The notes: generated by a model from the sequence alone, not told the origin. Counted from the first letter of the stretch, positions 1-16,231 are shown. The stretch is DNA of 64,000 nt from Acanthacorydalis orientalis (GCA_034766995.1 CM068318.1:4517501-4581500), one strand, 5' to 3'. Made by a program: numbers and translations.

Positions 1-1929
1 ATTCAAAACACGTAAACGAACAATGACAGCGGTTCTTGTGCTCTCGTCGCTTTACAGTTCTACCGTTTCGGTAACGTCGAAAACTTTCGTCGACAATTTT
101 TTTTGCGCTGCATTCTGTTCCATGTTAAATATTTGCAACTGTTGTATGAAAGAATAAAAACGGAAAAAAATGTTTGAAATATCACACAACTACGACAAAT
201 GACAGCGTAGTAAGACAATGTAATTTGTTTAGATACACGAATAAAGCTGTCTTGCTTTTTGTTTCTTCGGATGGAAAAATTGTCATAAGTTGAAAATCAC
301 AACGAAAACAAATTGCTTTCGTATGGTTCTCATTCTGTATGAGTTATTGATCGGAGTTAATTAAGAAATTAATTATTTATTTAGTGGATAAAAGCGGTTA
401 TAACCAAACTGTTAGCATGCCGGTTTTCTGATTAAAATGTCGCCAGTCTCGGATTTGTGGTTTATGGAATTTTTCAATAATTCATCAAGGTTTTTCTTGG
501 TAGAAAAGAAGTTTAAAGGAACGTTAATGAAACATGTTGGCGTATGAGGTTGTTAAAACGAATATTTTCATACCTTTATGTTCCACTTTTCTTAGAAATT
601 GTGAATTCTGTGTGTTTCAATTTTTAAGATTATATTCAGGAAAATATTTTATGTAAAGTCTAACTTATTTATTATCCTGATGTACAGCTTTTCTTAAAAA
701 CATTTGCATTACTCGCGATATTAGTACATTTTTATCAGTACATAAATTACTTAAACAAAGACATGAATTAACCATTTTTTTTATTAAAGCAGGAATTATA
801 TAGATTAGTATGTTGTATATTAATTGAAGGGTTTTTATCGTAATAATTAATTTCGGATAAAAACGAATATATATTTTAAAATTTTGTAATTATAAAAAAT
901 GATTTAAAGCTTTAATACGAATTTAATTCTCTTCTGCATGTTGCTGAGATTATCTTAAAAAAGTATCTGCATTGAAAATGAGAAACAGGAACTATAAAAC
1001 GGATTTCTTGAAACAAATAATCTTCACTTTCCGATTTTTATTTGTTAAGTTTTTTAATAGAAATTGTATGATTTTATATGTCTTTAATAATAGATATATC
1101 AAAAAAGTTTTTACGGTTTTACTTAAACAGGACGATATAGATTAATTTTTAAAAACCAAATAATTGTGTTTAATCTGGCATTTATGAATAATCAGCTAGT
1201 ATAACAATTACTTATCAAGAAGAACTCCATCAACCGGCTAATAATTTTGTCAAATATGTTCTTTATTTCATTTCTTGTTTTGAAAATTAACATTTGAGGT
1301 TTTGATTTAATTCAGAGAGAGTGGACATAAAAAAATATTAATGAATTAATAGTTTGTTGCACAAGTACAGTATTAATTACAAAACTATCAGTTGTTTAAT
1401 AATCACCATGTATGGTTTTATATGTGGTAGAGGGTTAATAATATACAATTCTAATCAAAACAAAATTTGAACAACTGACTGTTAGTTTTTTTTCAAACAA
1501 GCTTTACATGTAGATAGAAACACTGTTTAAATTATAATTGTATATTTTTATAATTCCGATCCAGTCCATTCGTTGCATTTGTGGTTTCAGTCTTTTAAGA
1601 ATTTATGATTTCTACTACTAGTTTCGATATTTGTGCTACATTCAAGTTAAATTTAGATAAATATTATATAAATCTATCTGAATATGGTATACGTGTTGAG
1701 ACTAGCGGTGGAAGACAAAAACTCAACTATTTATTTTTAAAGAAAACGAAGAATGACCGGGATTGGATATTTTAATATACAAAAATCTAAATATTTTAAA
1801 CATTGCTGACACTTTTCATTCTTAGTTGCATCAAAATAACTAATAAATGAATTTTAGTTCATAAACATGTTAATTTTTCAAATCAGTCAAACAGATTAAA
1901 CGAGGAGACGAATAAAAAATAATTTGTTA
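1..1929. other. AT-rich unique sequence, no gene seen
   Basis: No conserved protein, RNA gene or transposon end is recognisable here. The first 100 bases are somewhat richer in CpG and contain a short perfect inverted repeat (ACCG-TTT-CGGT near position 63). The remainder is homopolymer-rich AT sequence with stops in every frame. Confidence 0.6.
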
Positions 1930-1985
1930 TATGTATATATATATATATATATATGAATGTGTGTGTGTATATATGTATGTGTACT
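1930..1985. repeat. (TA)n with TG-rich edge
   Basis: About eleven TA units are followed by ATG, a (GT)n run and TATGTATG. The 62-codon frame crossing it begins with Tyr-Ile repeats and is not a gene. Confidence 0.9.
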
Positions 1986-2734
1986 TTAAATTATTTTTTT
2001 CCATCAGAAATCATTTGCGTGGTCCTTTCGTTTCAATTATGTGCAGCCAATTAAATTTTATAAACTCACGAGGTTTTTTCAACATGTTTGAAAACGAATT
2101 ACGCGAAAACAAATATTAAATTTAATGAAAAGTGGGTAGTGAAATTAAGATGATGAAATAAATTTGAACGGTGACCGAAATTTAATTTTTTAACTGATAC
2201 TCTGACGATCTCTCACTCCATTGACTTTTATTTCGAAAAAAAAATATTTTCATGTATCTGCGTTTCCTTTCATTATGTTTTATGTAGACTGTAGTATAAA
2301 TGTTACTATATTTTAAACTAAATATATATATATATGTATGATATAGAATTGTAATTAATTTTTTCATAGAGATATGAAATTTTATATTAAAAATTTGTGT
2401 CAACGAAATTAAGTGTTTAATATACAGTTTAATGCCACGGTTTAAGTAAGATAACGTTTTTATACAAAAAAATATATATCTGAATTTATAATCATTTATT
2501 TTTTGTTTTCAAAAACATATTGTAATTTAATGTCAAAATCTAATGAATTGCTTTCATTCTTTGATAAAATTTTAGTATTCTGTTATGTTGTGTTCATCTA
2601 CTTAAATTTTGTTAATTTTTTTCTATTTTCTCTTATAAAAATAAATTCATGTATTTTCTGTATACTACTTTAAGGATGATTACTTGAAATTAGTAAATTT
2701 ATGTGTTTTATTTAAATGGATTAGAATGTTATAC

Positions 2735-2738
<4 letters not shown>

Positions 2739-2786
<48 letters not shown>
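2739..2786. repeat. (TA)n microsatellite
   Basis: A pure TA array of about 24 units inside AT-rich unique sequence. Confidence 0.92.
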
Positions 2787-2790
<4 letters not shown>

Positions 2791-4092
2791 TATAATTATT
2801 TGGAATAAAACTCCACAACTGTACAATGTGAATTAATAATTTACTTAAAAGCAAGTACTAGAACTGATCTTTCTCAAATTAAGAACTATCTTGTTACAAG
2901 TAACTTAATACGAACTATGGAACGACTGTTCGTTACGTTGGTTATTTCCTCATAATTTGATAGAAAAAATAGAATAATATTACGGACGGAGATAATAAAA
3001 ATGTCTGTATTAATTATTGAATTCTCAAGTATATAATACACACAGCTACTGGCTCGATACATACATACGCCGAAGAAAACAGACCGTATACAATTACACT
3101 ACTCACATTCGTACAAGAGAGCGACTGCCGTAACGATGCAACAATTGTATTAAACCCCTCATTAAATATTTAACGATCTCTGTGTGTCTTGTACGTATGT
3201 GATAGGAAAATCGATAATCTGCGTCTTGTATATGATTTAATGAACTCGCCGTCCTTATCGGCGGATTCGTACGGATTTTGGAATGTTTCTGTACAAAGAT
3301 ATTCATTTTTCTGTATGTGTAAGTTATTTATATTTCATGTTAATCGGTTCTTATACAGTTGGACTTTTTTTTTGTAACCGATTGATGTCAAGAAAATAAT
3401 GAAAAATATATAAAGTCTATGTGGAAGTTGCATGTCGAGGCCCCTCTATCCTGTATCGATTTTAATATATGTTGTGATTATTTTTGTTGTACATCTTTTC
3501 ATTTTGTTTTGTCAGATTTTCGTTCTTGATAAATATTTCGGCCATATTGGTTTCAAGTTGAAAGTTAAATCATTAAATCCTAGAGTAAATGAAACATTAT
3601 TAAAATTTTAAATCATCTATTCTCTCATAAGAGTAATCATTGTAACATGTCTGCTTATAATACGGATTTAATAAGAAACGAATCTTAAATTTTGACTGAT
3701 CTCCGTCTTCTCTTCATTCTTAAAGAGTTTAATTCAAGAAAGCAGCCAGTCCAGTAGTTTTGACATGCAGGAATGTAGTTATTCTGTACACGAGCGCTAC
3801 TGTTTGATTGAAAGATTGAACGTTTACAAAACCAAATTATTAATTGTTGATTGATTCGTGCTGTAGAGGGTAGTTTGATATCTAATATTTACTTCGTTTG
3901 GTAAAACGATCTAAGCAAGTGAATTTAATGGAAAAATATTTACAAAATAAATACAAGACTTATTTGATACTATTGGGTGAAAGAATATTTTCGTTTTGGT
4001 TTTTGTCCAGGAATAAAGGTTTGTTTTTTAATAAAAACGGAAGTTGTCAGTCAGACATATATTTATTTTCTTTGTTATTGGATTTATTAGTC
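2787..4092. other. gene-free stretch
   Basis: Unique AT-rich sequence. A short patch around 3050-3300 has more CpG and overlapping small ORFs on both strands, none with a recognisable domain. No transposon ends seen. Confidence 0.5.
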
Positions 4093-4112
4093 ATATACAT
4101 ACATACATATAC

Positions 4113-4150
<38 letters not shown>

Positions 4151-4174
4151 ATATATCAATCAATATATATGTGT

Positions 4175-4266
<92 letters not shown>

Positions 4267-4280
4267 ATATATATATTATA
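4093..4280. repeat. long interrupted TA/TATG array
   Basis: A 188-bp array starts with CATA units, passes through pure TA, a short break (near 4157-4165), five or so TATATG hexamers, then pure TA again ending in TATGTATG. Several reading frames run through it as Tyr-Ile/Tyr-Met repeats. Confidence 0.93.
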
Positions 4281-4381
4281 CAATCCATAAGAAGATAAAA
4301 GTATGTATAACTGATTGAAGAAAAGTGAGATTATAAGGTTTTCATTTTTAAATTGTAATTTTGAATATAAACAAATAATAG

Positions 4382-4386
<5 letters not shown>

Positions 4387-4457
<71 letters not shown>

Positions 4458-4458
4458 A
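4387..4458. repeat. compound (TA)n(GA)n(G)n microsatellite
   Basis: About twenty TA units change without interruption into about twelve GA units and end in a run of roughly ten G. The polypurine part is one of the very few long G runs in the window. Two other (TA)n(GA)n compounds lie near 10.1 and 28.3 kb. Confidence 0.93.
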
Positions 4459-5028
4459 TAAAGAGGCCTATATTCAGTCTATTTCCCAAAATGGTCTTCA
4501 TATTTGTTAAAGCATTAACGTGACGGTAGATTTCTGTCCTGATGGTACAAAGATGTTTCCTGTAGATCGAATGACATCTATTGGATTGAGAACTGGGTTG
4601 ATAACAAGCTATTGATCTTTGTGTTACGAGGAGTCTAATCTACTAAAATACAACTACATGTCCCAAAAAACAACACTATAACCTTTTCCGGGCTTAGGAT
4701 TTTTTTTACATTTTTTGTAGTATGGGATGTTGAGATGCTTTCAGGTTATTGATCCTGTCTACGTTTTCAAACGTATTAACACAGAGACAAGATATTGCCT
4801 GTCGAATATATCTTTTTACTATTAGAGTTATGTGTCATTGATGTACTGGAATAATGAATATGTGGTGATAAATGAATAAATGGTGAACAATGGCAAATAA
4901 ATGAAATAAATGGTGATTAATTTGAAAAATGGACTACATGTGTGTTTATATCAAACCAATGTCTAATTTATAGTTATTTATTTGTAATGTTTTTTTTTGA
5001 AAAAAATAGGGAATCTTATTTTTTGACT
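4459..5028. other. gene-free stretch
   Basis: Mixed-composition unique sequence downstream of the compound array. Around 4855-4925 the word AAATGGTGA/AAATGAATAAATGG recurs several times, a weak local tandem pattern. No coding signal recognised. Confidence 0.5.
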
Positions 5029-5053
5029 CATATATATATTCATATATATATGT

Positions 5054-5115
<62 letters not shown>

Positions 5116-5171
5116 TCATATATATACATATATATATATATATTCATATATATGCATATATATATATATGT

Positions 5172-5218
<47 letters not shown>
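5029..5218. repeat. 190-bp TA array with palindromic interruptions
   Basis: Pure TA is interrupted by TATTCATA, TGCATA and two TGTATACATA blocks. The last is itself a perfect palindrome, so the array is self-complementary at many scales and both strands show long Tyr-Ile frames. Confidence 0.93.
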
Positions 5219-5219
<1 letters not shown>

Positions 5220-5394
5220 ATTAAAAGCTGAAACATATATTAAAAAAATAATTTTCATACAATTTATTTGTGAGTGTTCGTTAAACATAAAGTAATTGTA
5301 CAATTGGATTTTATCCAATTTGCTTACATTAAACGATAAACTTTTAATGGCAACTATTGTAGTGACGATAATTATAGCATAATGTGTATTTCAA

Positions 5395-5780
5395 TAACAG
5401 TCGTTTTAAATATTTTATGAGACGACGGTAGTCGGTGCAGGTGTGTGCGAGTATTCGACGACGGTTTCGTTCTACGTGGAACGTCGCCGTTCCATTCGAC
5501 GCGGATTGTTCGACAGATTCCTTAAAATTACGAGCATTGATTTTACGAAATCAAATTATACAGTCTTAATTAAATTTTGATAGATGTCTAAACCGCAGAG
5601 TTGGAAACTTCTGTTTGTTTCGGCGAATGTATTTTGTAAACAGATTTCCGTTTTATAAACAATTTACACAAGTTTTCCATAGTCGAGAAATTCGCGCAAG
5701 TATTTTGCATCAGCATCAAAAATTCGATTTCGGTCCGCTTGCGTCGCGTCGCCTCGTAATAATTCCCGCAAAGTCGATAT
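5395..5780. other. CpG-rich island, candidate regulatory block
   Basis: This segment has many CG dinucleotides (CGACGACGG occurs twice, near 5423 and 5457) compared with the AT-rich flanks, and contains a perfect 7-bp hairpin at 5477-5494 (TGGAACG, loop TCGC, CGTTCCA). It has no long ORF. By composition it could be a promoter or enhancer; function is inferred only. Confidence 0.3.
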
Positions 5781-5856
5781 GAATTTAAATTTTCAATCGA
5801 CGAAAATTATGTATTTAAATATACATAGTTTTCGTTATATTTTAATTTTGTCTTGT

Positions 5857-5876
5857 GTATATATATATATATATAC
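5857..5876. repeat. short (TA)n microsatellite
   Basis: About ten TA units. Confidence 0.8.
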
Positions 5877-6115
5877 ATTTTTCTTCAATTTAATCAAATA
5901 TAATAATAAAAAAAATATTATCCAGTAGGACAAGTCAAATAAACGCGTGTTATCGATAAATAAATTAATATCTGATTGTAAATAATCGAATATAATTATA
6001 ATTAGTTTCATACACCAGACTCAATACGGATCGTTTCAGTATCGGAACGTTGACAATATAAACGAGTTTGATTAATGGCTATAAAAGAAACATTTCCAAT
6101 ATTGAATTGCGTACC

Positions 6116-6139
6116 AAAAAAAAAAAAAAAAAAAAAAAA
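6116..6139. repeat. poly(A) run of 24
   Basis: An uninterrupted A run. It could be the tail of an old retroposed transcript, but I see no flanking target-site duplication and the sequence before it is not recognisable, so it is called only as a homopolymer. Confidence 0.85.
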
Positions 6140-7692
6140 CACTCAGACAACAACTAATGTTATTTTGGCGAATGCTTTCAAACTTATTTATTGCCCATAA
6201 AAGGGGATTTGTTGGCATTTCGACGGGCTCAAACTCGACGGAAGTATTCACTCCGACAATCAGCGAGTATCTTGGAAACTAAACCGAAACACTTGCACTA
6301 AAAATGTGCCGGTAAGAGTAGAAGAAACAGAATTAATTTCACGCAATTTCCTAACGATCCTTTGACACAAACACAGCTTTTGTCTAACTATGCGTCACAG
6401 TAACTAAAGCTATGTAAAGTAGGGACATGCCTCAATAAAATATGTAAATGTGAGTACACAAACCACTCGCACATACACTTTCACCTATACAAATATACAT
6501 ATCTACATATATATGGATATATTTATAAGATGAAAGGGGAAAGAAGACTGAATGTGAATTTATTATTAATATTTTTATTTTATATACAAACACTGTTTTC
6601 TTAACAAAAAACCCTTCAATGTAATAATCAAAATGTTATAAATGCCAACAGATAAAAATATTTGACTTTTTCTCTTTGGAATAGTTGTTTTTCAAATATC
6701 CTTATTTCTATCCTATATATGAAACGAGTTATTTGAATATTCATATAAATTTAATTAAAAAAATAACGCGTGTGAAATTTTCAATTAATTTTCAGTTTGT
6801 GACTAAGCATTATATTTGCACTGATAATGAAATCAGCTTAAGTTTTATTTAAATAGTTTTTGTTAATTACTAACTCCATTTATTTAAAACAGAAAATAGT
6901 TGGCAGTAATTACTTGTAATTGTTTGTTTATAACTCGTGTCGATATTTTGAAAGAAGAGATTTAGTATTAGGTTCCTTAGAAATTTATTGATGAGATTAT
7001 AAACTGTATTAAATGTTTAACTGGCGTCTATTGATTTATTCATTTTTGGATTTTAGTCCATTTTCAGTTTCAGTTTTCAATTACATTTTCATAAATATAT
7101 AAGATTATTATTTTATGAATCGAGTTTGCATTCTCTTCACAATCTTGTCTATTTTGTAAACTGGAGAGTTTTAGTATATTGTGGATTCTTATTTCTTTTA
7201 TATAAAATAGTACAATATTCGGTTAGAATATATGAATATTCGGTTGGTACGTTTAGGACAGTTCTATCTACTTTATATATAACTGACCGAATGAAGCTGA
7301 GATAAAATATAAATTTATTCTTCAGTGATAAATTTGACTTATTATTCACGAGTGGATAACAGCGTGCAAAGTTACCTCTAAGCTTTATCGAGCACGTTAG
7401 TGGCGAGACTTAAAAGGTCACTCGCTTTTGTCGAACATCACGTCGAGGTACATGGCCTCATCGAATATTTGGTGTAGCTAATGAGCGTGCAGATATACAC
7501 TTTTTGTAATCGAATTTTAACTTTATTTCACCGAACACAAACGAACTTTTCAGAGAAAATACTAAAGAATACATAATTTGAAAATGATTGTTTCGAAAGT
7601 CAAACATTGATTATTGTTAGCTTATAAAGTTGATCCAGTTATATGTTAAGTGTTTTTTAATTCTAGCTGAAAGAATAAAAAATAATAAAAAG
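6140..7692. other. gene-free stretch
   Basis: Unique sequence with moderate CpG up to about 6470, then AT-rich. Nothing recognisable; all ORFs are short and of low-complexity composition. Confidence 0.5.
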
Positions 7693-7699
7693 TTATATA

Positions 7700-7786
<87 letters not shown>

Positions 7787-7801
7787 GTATATGTCTGTGT
7801 G
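7693..7801. repeat. (TA)n array ending in (TATG)n
   Basis: A pure TA array is broken once by TTTA and ends in four TATG units and TGTGTG. Confidence 0.92.
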
Positions 7802-8858
7802 TTGTAAAGTAAAACTACCCCACATAAATTCATCATTATTTTATATCAAGTCAAATATAATGACTGCGTTCGTTTATCTTCATATTTGTTTTTCGTCGTG
7901 TGTTATTTTGTATTCCATTGTTTTTGACAACATGATATTCATGTCCGCAACGGGATTCGAGACCGAGATACTATAACATAAACTTGGGATGTCGCTGAAC
8001 TTGCGTGGCGCTCGACTGCGACTTCAACACTCACAACTTTCAATACACACCCTCTTGTGTAGTTACAACACACTAATTGTGTTAAGGAGTCAGGTTTCAC
8101 AGAGATGCGTGAGGATGTGTGTTATGGTTATTTCTATTTATATTTTACCCGCTCTCCGAATAAATAAAATATATTCATTTGAACAAGAAACTGGACGCCA
8201 TTGATTTACTGTATTCGATTTTTCAGATTTAATATCTATAATTAATTTATAAACAGATTTGATTAATTATAGATTATGTTTTACTATTAAATGTTGATGA
8301 TTAATGAAAATATATTTGGTAGACTCAATAGGAAAGTATGTATGGAAAAAATTATAGAGAATTCTTCATTATCCTTGTACAAACAGTCGAAGTTTTCTTA
8401 ACACACTTGAGTTAGATGTGATGTTAGCACAGTTATTAGCCCAGAAGATATACAAGCCGGTATTCAATTTCATTTTAAGTCTGACAAACTGATTGTCGCT
8501 ACAATGTTGAATGTTCTTTTTTACAAATAACAGAAATCAGGTATTTATTTCACTGTCTCTGCTAGTTCCTTAAGATCGTTTCATAATTCAAATTTGAAAC
8601 ATTGAGTTCTCTTTATCTTAAGTATTTTTTTTTCATACATTCATTCGAGTTTCATTCGTTGAAAATTATAAAATTACAATTAACAGTTAAACGGATTATA
8701 AAATAACTTATAAGCATTGATTGTGAATACATAATTGGGCGATTTCATTTGGATTATTTTATGATTATAGCAGATTGATTAAAGGGGTTGTGATAAATTT
8801 TACAATTAAGAAATTTAATGTAGCAAAAAGTTATTATTTAAGATGTAAGGTTGGAAAC
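7802..8858. other. gene-free stretch
   Basis: The part at 7920-8160 is richer in G, C and CpG and holds a 71-codon frame without recognisable features. No splice or domain evidence supports a gene; the rest is AT-rich. Confidence 0.45.
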
Positions 8859-8895
8859 GTGGCTAAATTCATTTTCACAAACAAATTACTATCTG
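8859..8895 (+). repeat. partial copy of unnamed dispersed repeat (copy A)
   Basis: It matches the first part of the dispersed family described in the findings: GTGGCTAAATTCATTTTCAC followed by an AAAC-AAATT continuation. The downstream half of the family is not recognisable here. Confidence 0.35.
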
Positions 8896-9718
8896 GTAAA
8901 CTAATAAATTTCCTTCACGTTTCTTTTCTCGGTTTTGATATATCAATAAGGATGTAAATGAAAATCATATTAGATTTAGAGATTATAAATTCTTCGAAAA
9001 TCTGAATTGATTATGAAAATATCAGAAAGTGAGATAGTTTTAAAGCAATAATATGCTTGTTATCTTCATAGTTTGGAAGTTCCACATACAAATACGTGTT
9101 TGCTTGATTTAGATTAAAGTTCAGGATATAGTTTTACCATCAAGTATTATATAATCTTTTTACTTTTATTGCAAACATGTTGTGATCTTTATATTTATCT
9201 TATAATCTATACTATGTATGTATGTATTTATGAGCGTAATATCGATACATAAATAGGATTATTTTGCTAATTACGAATTCTTCTTAAGTAGTTATTTTGA
9301 TTAGATATGAATATCTTATTTTAAATAATAAAAAAAATTAATAGTAAATATTTCATAGGAAAGATTATCTAATACTTTCCGCGATGGAAATGAAAAATTC
9401 TGTAGAAATTTATACCTTAAATTAAAAAAAGTTCCGTTCTGAAATTAAACACATTTTCGAACGTCGCTGTACACGTTCATTTATTTAGGTGTACATATGT
9501 ATAGGAGAATGTATTCAATGTGAATTTGTGTTTAGGCGATAACTGATTCCTGTGTTTGTTGCACATCAATGTGATGAAATTAATTTATCACAATGGGGTT
9601 ATCTTTTGTAGTTAGATAATAATGGCGTAGTTGAATTTAACAATGCCACCCTGTACTGATAGAAACGTATGAACAAATATATTCTTGTGTTATATAAATT
9701 GAGGCAAACACACACTCA
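8896..9718. other. gene-free stretch
   Basis: AT-rich unique sequence; nothing recognised. Confidence 0.5.
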
Positions 9719-9720
9719 TG

Positions 9721-9785
<65 letters not shown>

Positions 9786-9790
9786 GTATA
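9719..9790. repeat. (TA)n(TG)n microsatellite
   Basis: TA units broken once by TTTA, then TATG and about seven TG units. Confidence 0.92.
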
Positions 9791-10122
9791 GACAAGAATG
9801 GTAAATTCTCGACACGCGCTGTCTTACAGATGTGTTTCACTTTATGTGTTGTACAAAACAAGGCGTCTAATCAAACTGGAGCGACGTCACGTTATTGCCA
9901 ACGTACGTATGGAAATTCATAATAAGACACATGAATTCATTATGTTTATACGTGTCAAATTTCACTTCATTTGCAAGTAACGTGCTAGAGCTTTCATCGG
10001 TGGTCACGTGTTCGACGTGAATATGTCGTTTTTTTCTTGTCCAATTCTGTTCGGTTTTGCTGTTCATGCTCTCTATCCATTAAATGAATATTAAACCCAT
10101 AACGCAAATAGATAAATAAATA
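9791..10122. other. gene-free stretch of mixed composition
   Basis: Slightly GC-richer sequence with overlapping 60-66-codon frames on both strands. Neither resembles a known protein, and frames on opposite strands over the same bases argue for chance. Confidence 0.45.
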
Positions 10123-10160
10123 AATATATATATAGAGAGAGAGAGAGAAAGAGAGAGAGA
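10123..10160. repeat. (TA)n(GA)n compound microsatellite
   Basis: Five to six TA units pass into about fifteen GA units with one AAA interruption. Confidence 0.9.
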
Positions 10161-10599
10161 CTGGGCGATTTTCTTTAAGTGCAGCTATTAAATGGCCAAG
10201 TTGTTCAATGCAGACATCTTAGTTGATGGATTTGGCTCCAGTATTTCTCAATAGATCTTTCTATTTACACCACACTAAATATTTGATGAACTCTTCTAAA
10301 TATGTGGTCTCAATTCGAACTAGGACTTGAGACGTTTATCTATTCTTTGTTTATCCATTGTCTGAAGTTCATCTATCGGCAGTCTGCGGTCCTAAACGTT
10401 GTAATAAACTATCACTTTCTCATATAGCGTTACTATTTAGTTTATGAACGGTTTAGTTTTGACGAAAGAGGCAAAAGTTGAATTCTTTGTAGAAAATTAC
10501 CTCCTATTACACTTACTTTCTATATATGAGAACCCTCATAATATTGTGTAAATAGTAGTGGACTGCCGAGTTTGTGAATACAGGTTTGTATTTCGAAAA

Positions 10600-10694
10600 C
10601 GAATTTTCACTTTTCACACGCAACAATGTTTTTTTTTCTGATCAGAATATTCAGCATTTGATTATTGATCATTTAGATTCGAAAATATTTATGG
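10600..10694 (+). repeat. unnamed dispersed repeat (copy B)
   Basis: It shares GAATTTTCACTTTTCAC and ACGC, then TTTTTCTGATCAGAATATTC and TGATTATTGATCATTT with copies at 21.5, 26.0 and 44.3 kb. It is too degenerate to show ends. Confidence 0.45.
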
Positions 10695-10983
10695 TATGAA
10701 GTTCGAAATTCGTTTATGAAAAGGAAATTAGTCATAGAGGCAAAAATGATGACTGTGACCAGTTTCTCTGTAAATTATTCGAGCAATTTTTTGGGGATTT
10801 AGCCGACTGAAACGTTAATTAGGTTTTATTTAATCGTAAATCACTAGTGGGGAGTAATATTTATTAGACAATGATTTTAATAAAATTAAAAAATATTTCA
10901 GTCGAATCGAGCAACAATTTTTTAAATATACTCTATTTAGAAAAAAAGCATATTTTATGTTATAAAATATTATATTAGAAATA

Positions 10984-11006
10984 ATATATATATATATATA
11001 TATATA
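10984..11006. repeat. short (TA)n microsatellite
   Basis: About eleven TA units. Confidence 0.85.
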
Positions 11007-11649
11007 CAAATAATAAATATTTGTTTTTTAAAATTGTTCTAACAGCTAACAACATACGTGAATGTCGATCCTTTTAATTATAATAGATTTAATAAACACC
11101 TTTCATCTAGATACACACTGATTTTTTGACTAATAATAGGTTACAAGATAAATTTAAAAATCACGAGATATAATATCGTTACTATTTATTTTCTTAATTT
11201 CGTATCTCTGAAAAAAGTACTAGCACGAAATTAATTATTTGACATGTAAACGTTTTATTTCATTGCAACTAAAAAAAAAATGAAAAACCAACTAATAACG
11301 ATCTGAGTGATTATCTTGTCATAGATTGTTATGTGCTTCTTGTATACATTTTTTTCCAGTTATTAATTTACTTGTAACGTGTCGTCACCGTTTTACAATT
11401 CCATCAAACTATGCGAAGTTTCAATTACGCTCGTTCGTGATACTTGCGCCGAAATGAATTGCTGTAATCGTCTGTGAGTGTTTCAAAAACGATTATAGTA
11501 ATTTATCATAATACAGGTATAGCAGATGGACACAATTTGAATCTCGTATGGTCGGTCTGTTATTAAACGATGACGGACTTTTGATCTATGAACCGAATGT
11601 CTACATGAATTTATATTCACATTTCACATATTCTCGAAACAACACATAC

Positions 11650-11652
<3 letters not shown>
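11007..11652. other. gene-free stretch
   Basis: Unique sequence. A part at about 11370-11600 has moderate CpG but no ORF or recognisable motif. Confidence 0.5.

Positions 11653-11697
<45 letters not shown>
11653..11697. repeat. (TA)n microsatellite
   Basis: About twenty-two TA units. Confidence 0.92.
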
Positions 11698-15177
<3,480 letters not shown>

Positions 15178-15210
<33 letters not shown>

Positions 15211-15224
15211 TATATATATATATG

Positions 15225-15273
<49 letters not shown>
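15178..15273. repeat. (TA)n array 1 of duplicated locus
   Basis: TA units with two small interruptions; it precedes the first copy of the duplicated segment. Confidence 0.92.
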
Positions 15274-15277
<4 letters not shown>

Positions 15278-15687
15278 CGCAAGCACGCAATATTCAATAA
15301 TTAAACAACAAGCATGCTATGGAATGGAACAAAATAGAACATTCACTTTGTAGTATGCGGTGCATGTGATAGTTCTGTGTGTCAAAATGTGTTTTTATCT
15401 AATGTGATAGAAAGAAAATAGACAATTGTTCTAGTGTAATTCGCGACGAAATGTGTGATTAATCTTTTGATCAATTTGTTTTTCCCATTTGACATTTCGT
15501 ATTAAGTTTATTATATATTATTGTCCGCGTCGCGAACATTTTACGTTTCATAGATTTACAACGTTTTGTGATCTAGAAGGCCGATTTGCACAGACATAAT
15601 AAATAGAGTTATGCATTTTGATACTGATTCTAATATGTTTAACATTGAAACATTTGTTATAAAAATGTTTCAGTTTCCCTACTAGAG

Positions 15688-15690
<3 letters not shown>
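15274..15690 (+). repeat. tandem duplicated unit, copy 1
   Basis: A non-TA segment beginning GCACGCAATATTCAATAATT and ending in TTTCCCTACTAGAGATT is repeated about 472 bp downstream in the same orientation. I see no ORF, inverted ends or known family in it. Copy 2 differs at roughly twenty positions by eye, including a small indel. Confidence 0.9.

Positions 15691-15745
<55 letters not shown>
15691..15745. repeat. (TA)n array 2 of duplicated locus
   Basis: A pure TA array joins the two copies of the duplicated unit. Confidence 0.93.
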
Positions 15746-15748
<3 letters not shown>

Positions 15749-16162
15749 GTACGCACGCAATATTCAATAATTAAACAACAAGCATGCTATGGAATGGAAC
15801 AAAATAGAACATTCACTTTGTAGTATGCGGTGCTTGTGATAGTTCTGTGTGTCAAAATGTGTTTTTATCTAATGTGATAGAAAGAAAATAGACAATTGTT
15901 CTAGCGTAATTCGCGACGAAATGTGTGATTAATCATTTGATCAATTAGTTTTTCCCGTTCGACTTTTCGTATTAAGTTTATTATATATTATTGTCCGCGT
16001 GGTGAACATTTTACGTTTCATAGATTTACAACGTTTTGTGATCTAGAACGCTGATTTTTGCTCAGACATAATAAATAGAGGTATGCATTTTGATACTGAT
16101 TTTAATATGTTTAACAATGAAACATTTGTTATAAAAATGTTTCAGTTTCCCTACTAGAGATT
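15746..16162 (+). repeat. tandem duplicated unit, copy 2
   Basis: Second copy of the segment at 15274-15690, about 95% identical by visual comparison. Differences cluster in the second half (for example CGCGTCGCGAAC becomes CGCGTGGTGAAC). Confidence 0.9.
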
Positions 16163-16167
16163 ATATT

Positions 16168-16230
<63 letters not shown>
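16168..16230. repeat. (TA)n array 3 of duplicated locus
   Basis: Third TA array, ending in TATGTATG, which completes the pattern array-unit-array-unit-array. Confidence 0.93.

Positions 16231-16231
<1 letters not shown>

Noticed and set aside
7940..8000. T-arm-like word on the minus strand (CTCGAATCCCG) suggesting a tRNA or tRNA-derived SINE
   Set aside because: The TTC of the T-loop is absent and no other arm or A/B promoter box pair is visible.
4441..10440. Homology between sequences after the TA-GA arrays at 4.4 and 10.1 kb
   Set aside because: Side-by-side reading shows no shared words beyond the microsatellite itself.
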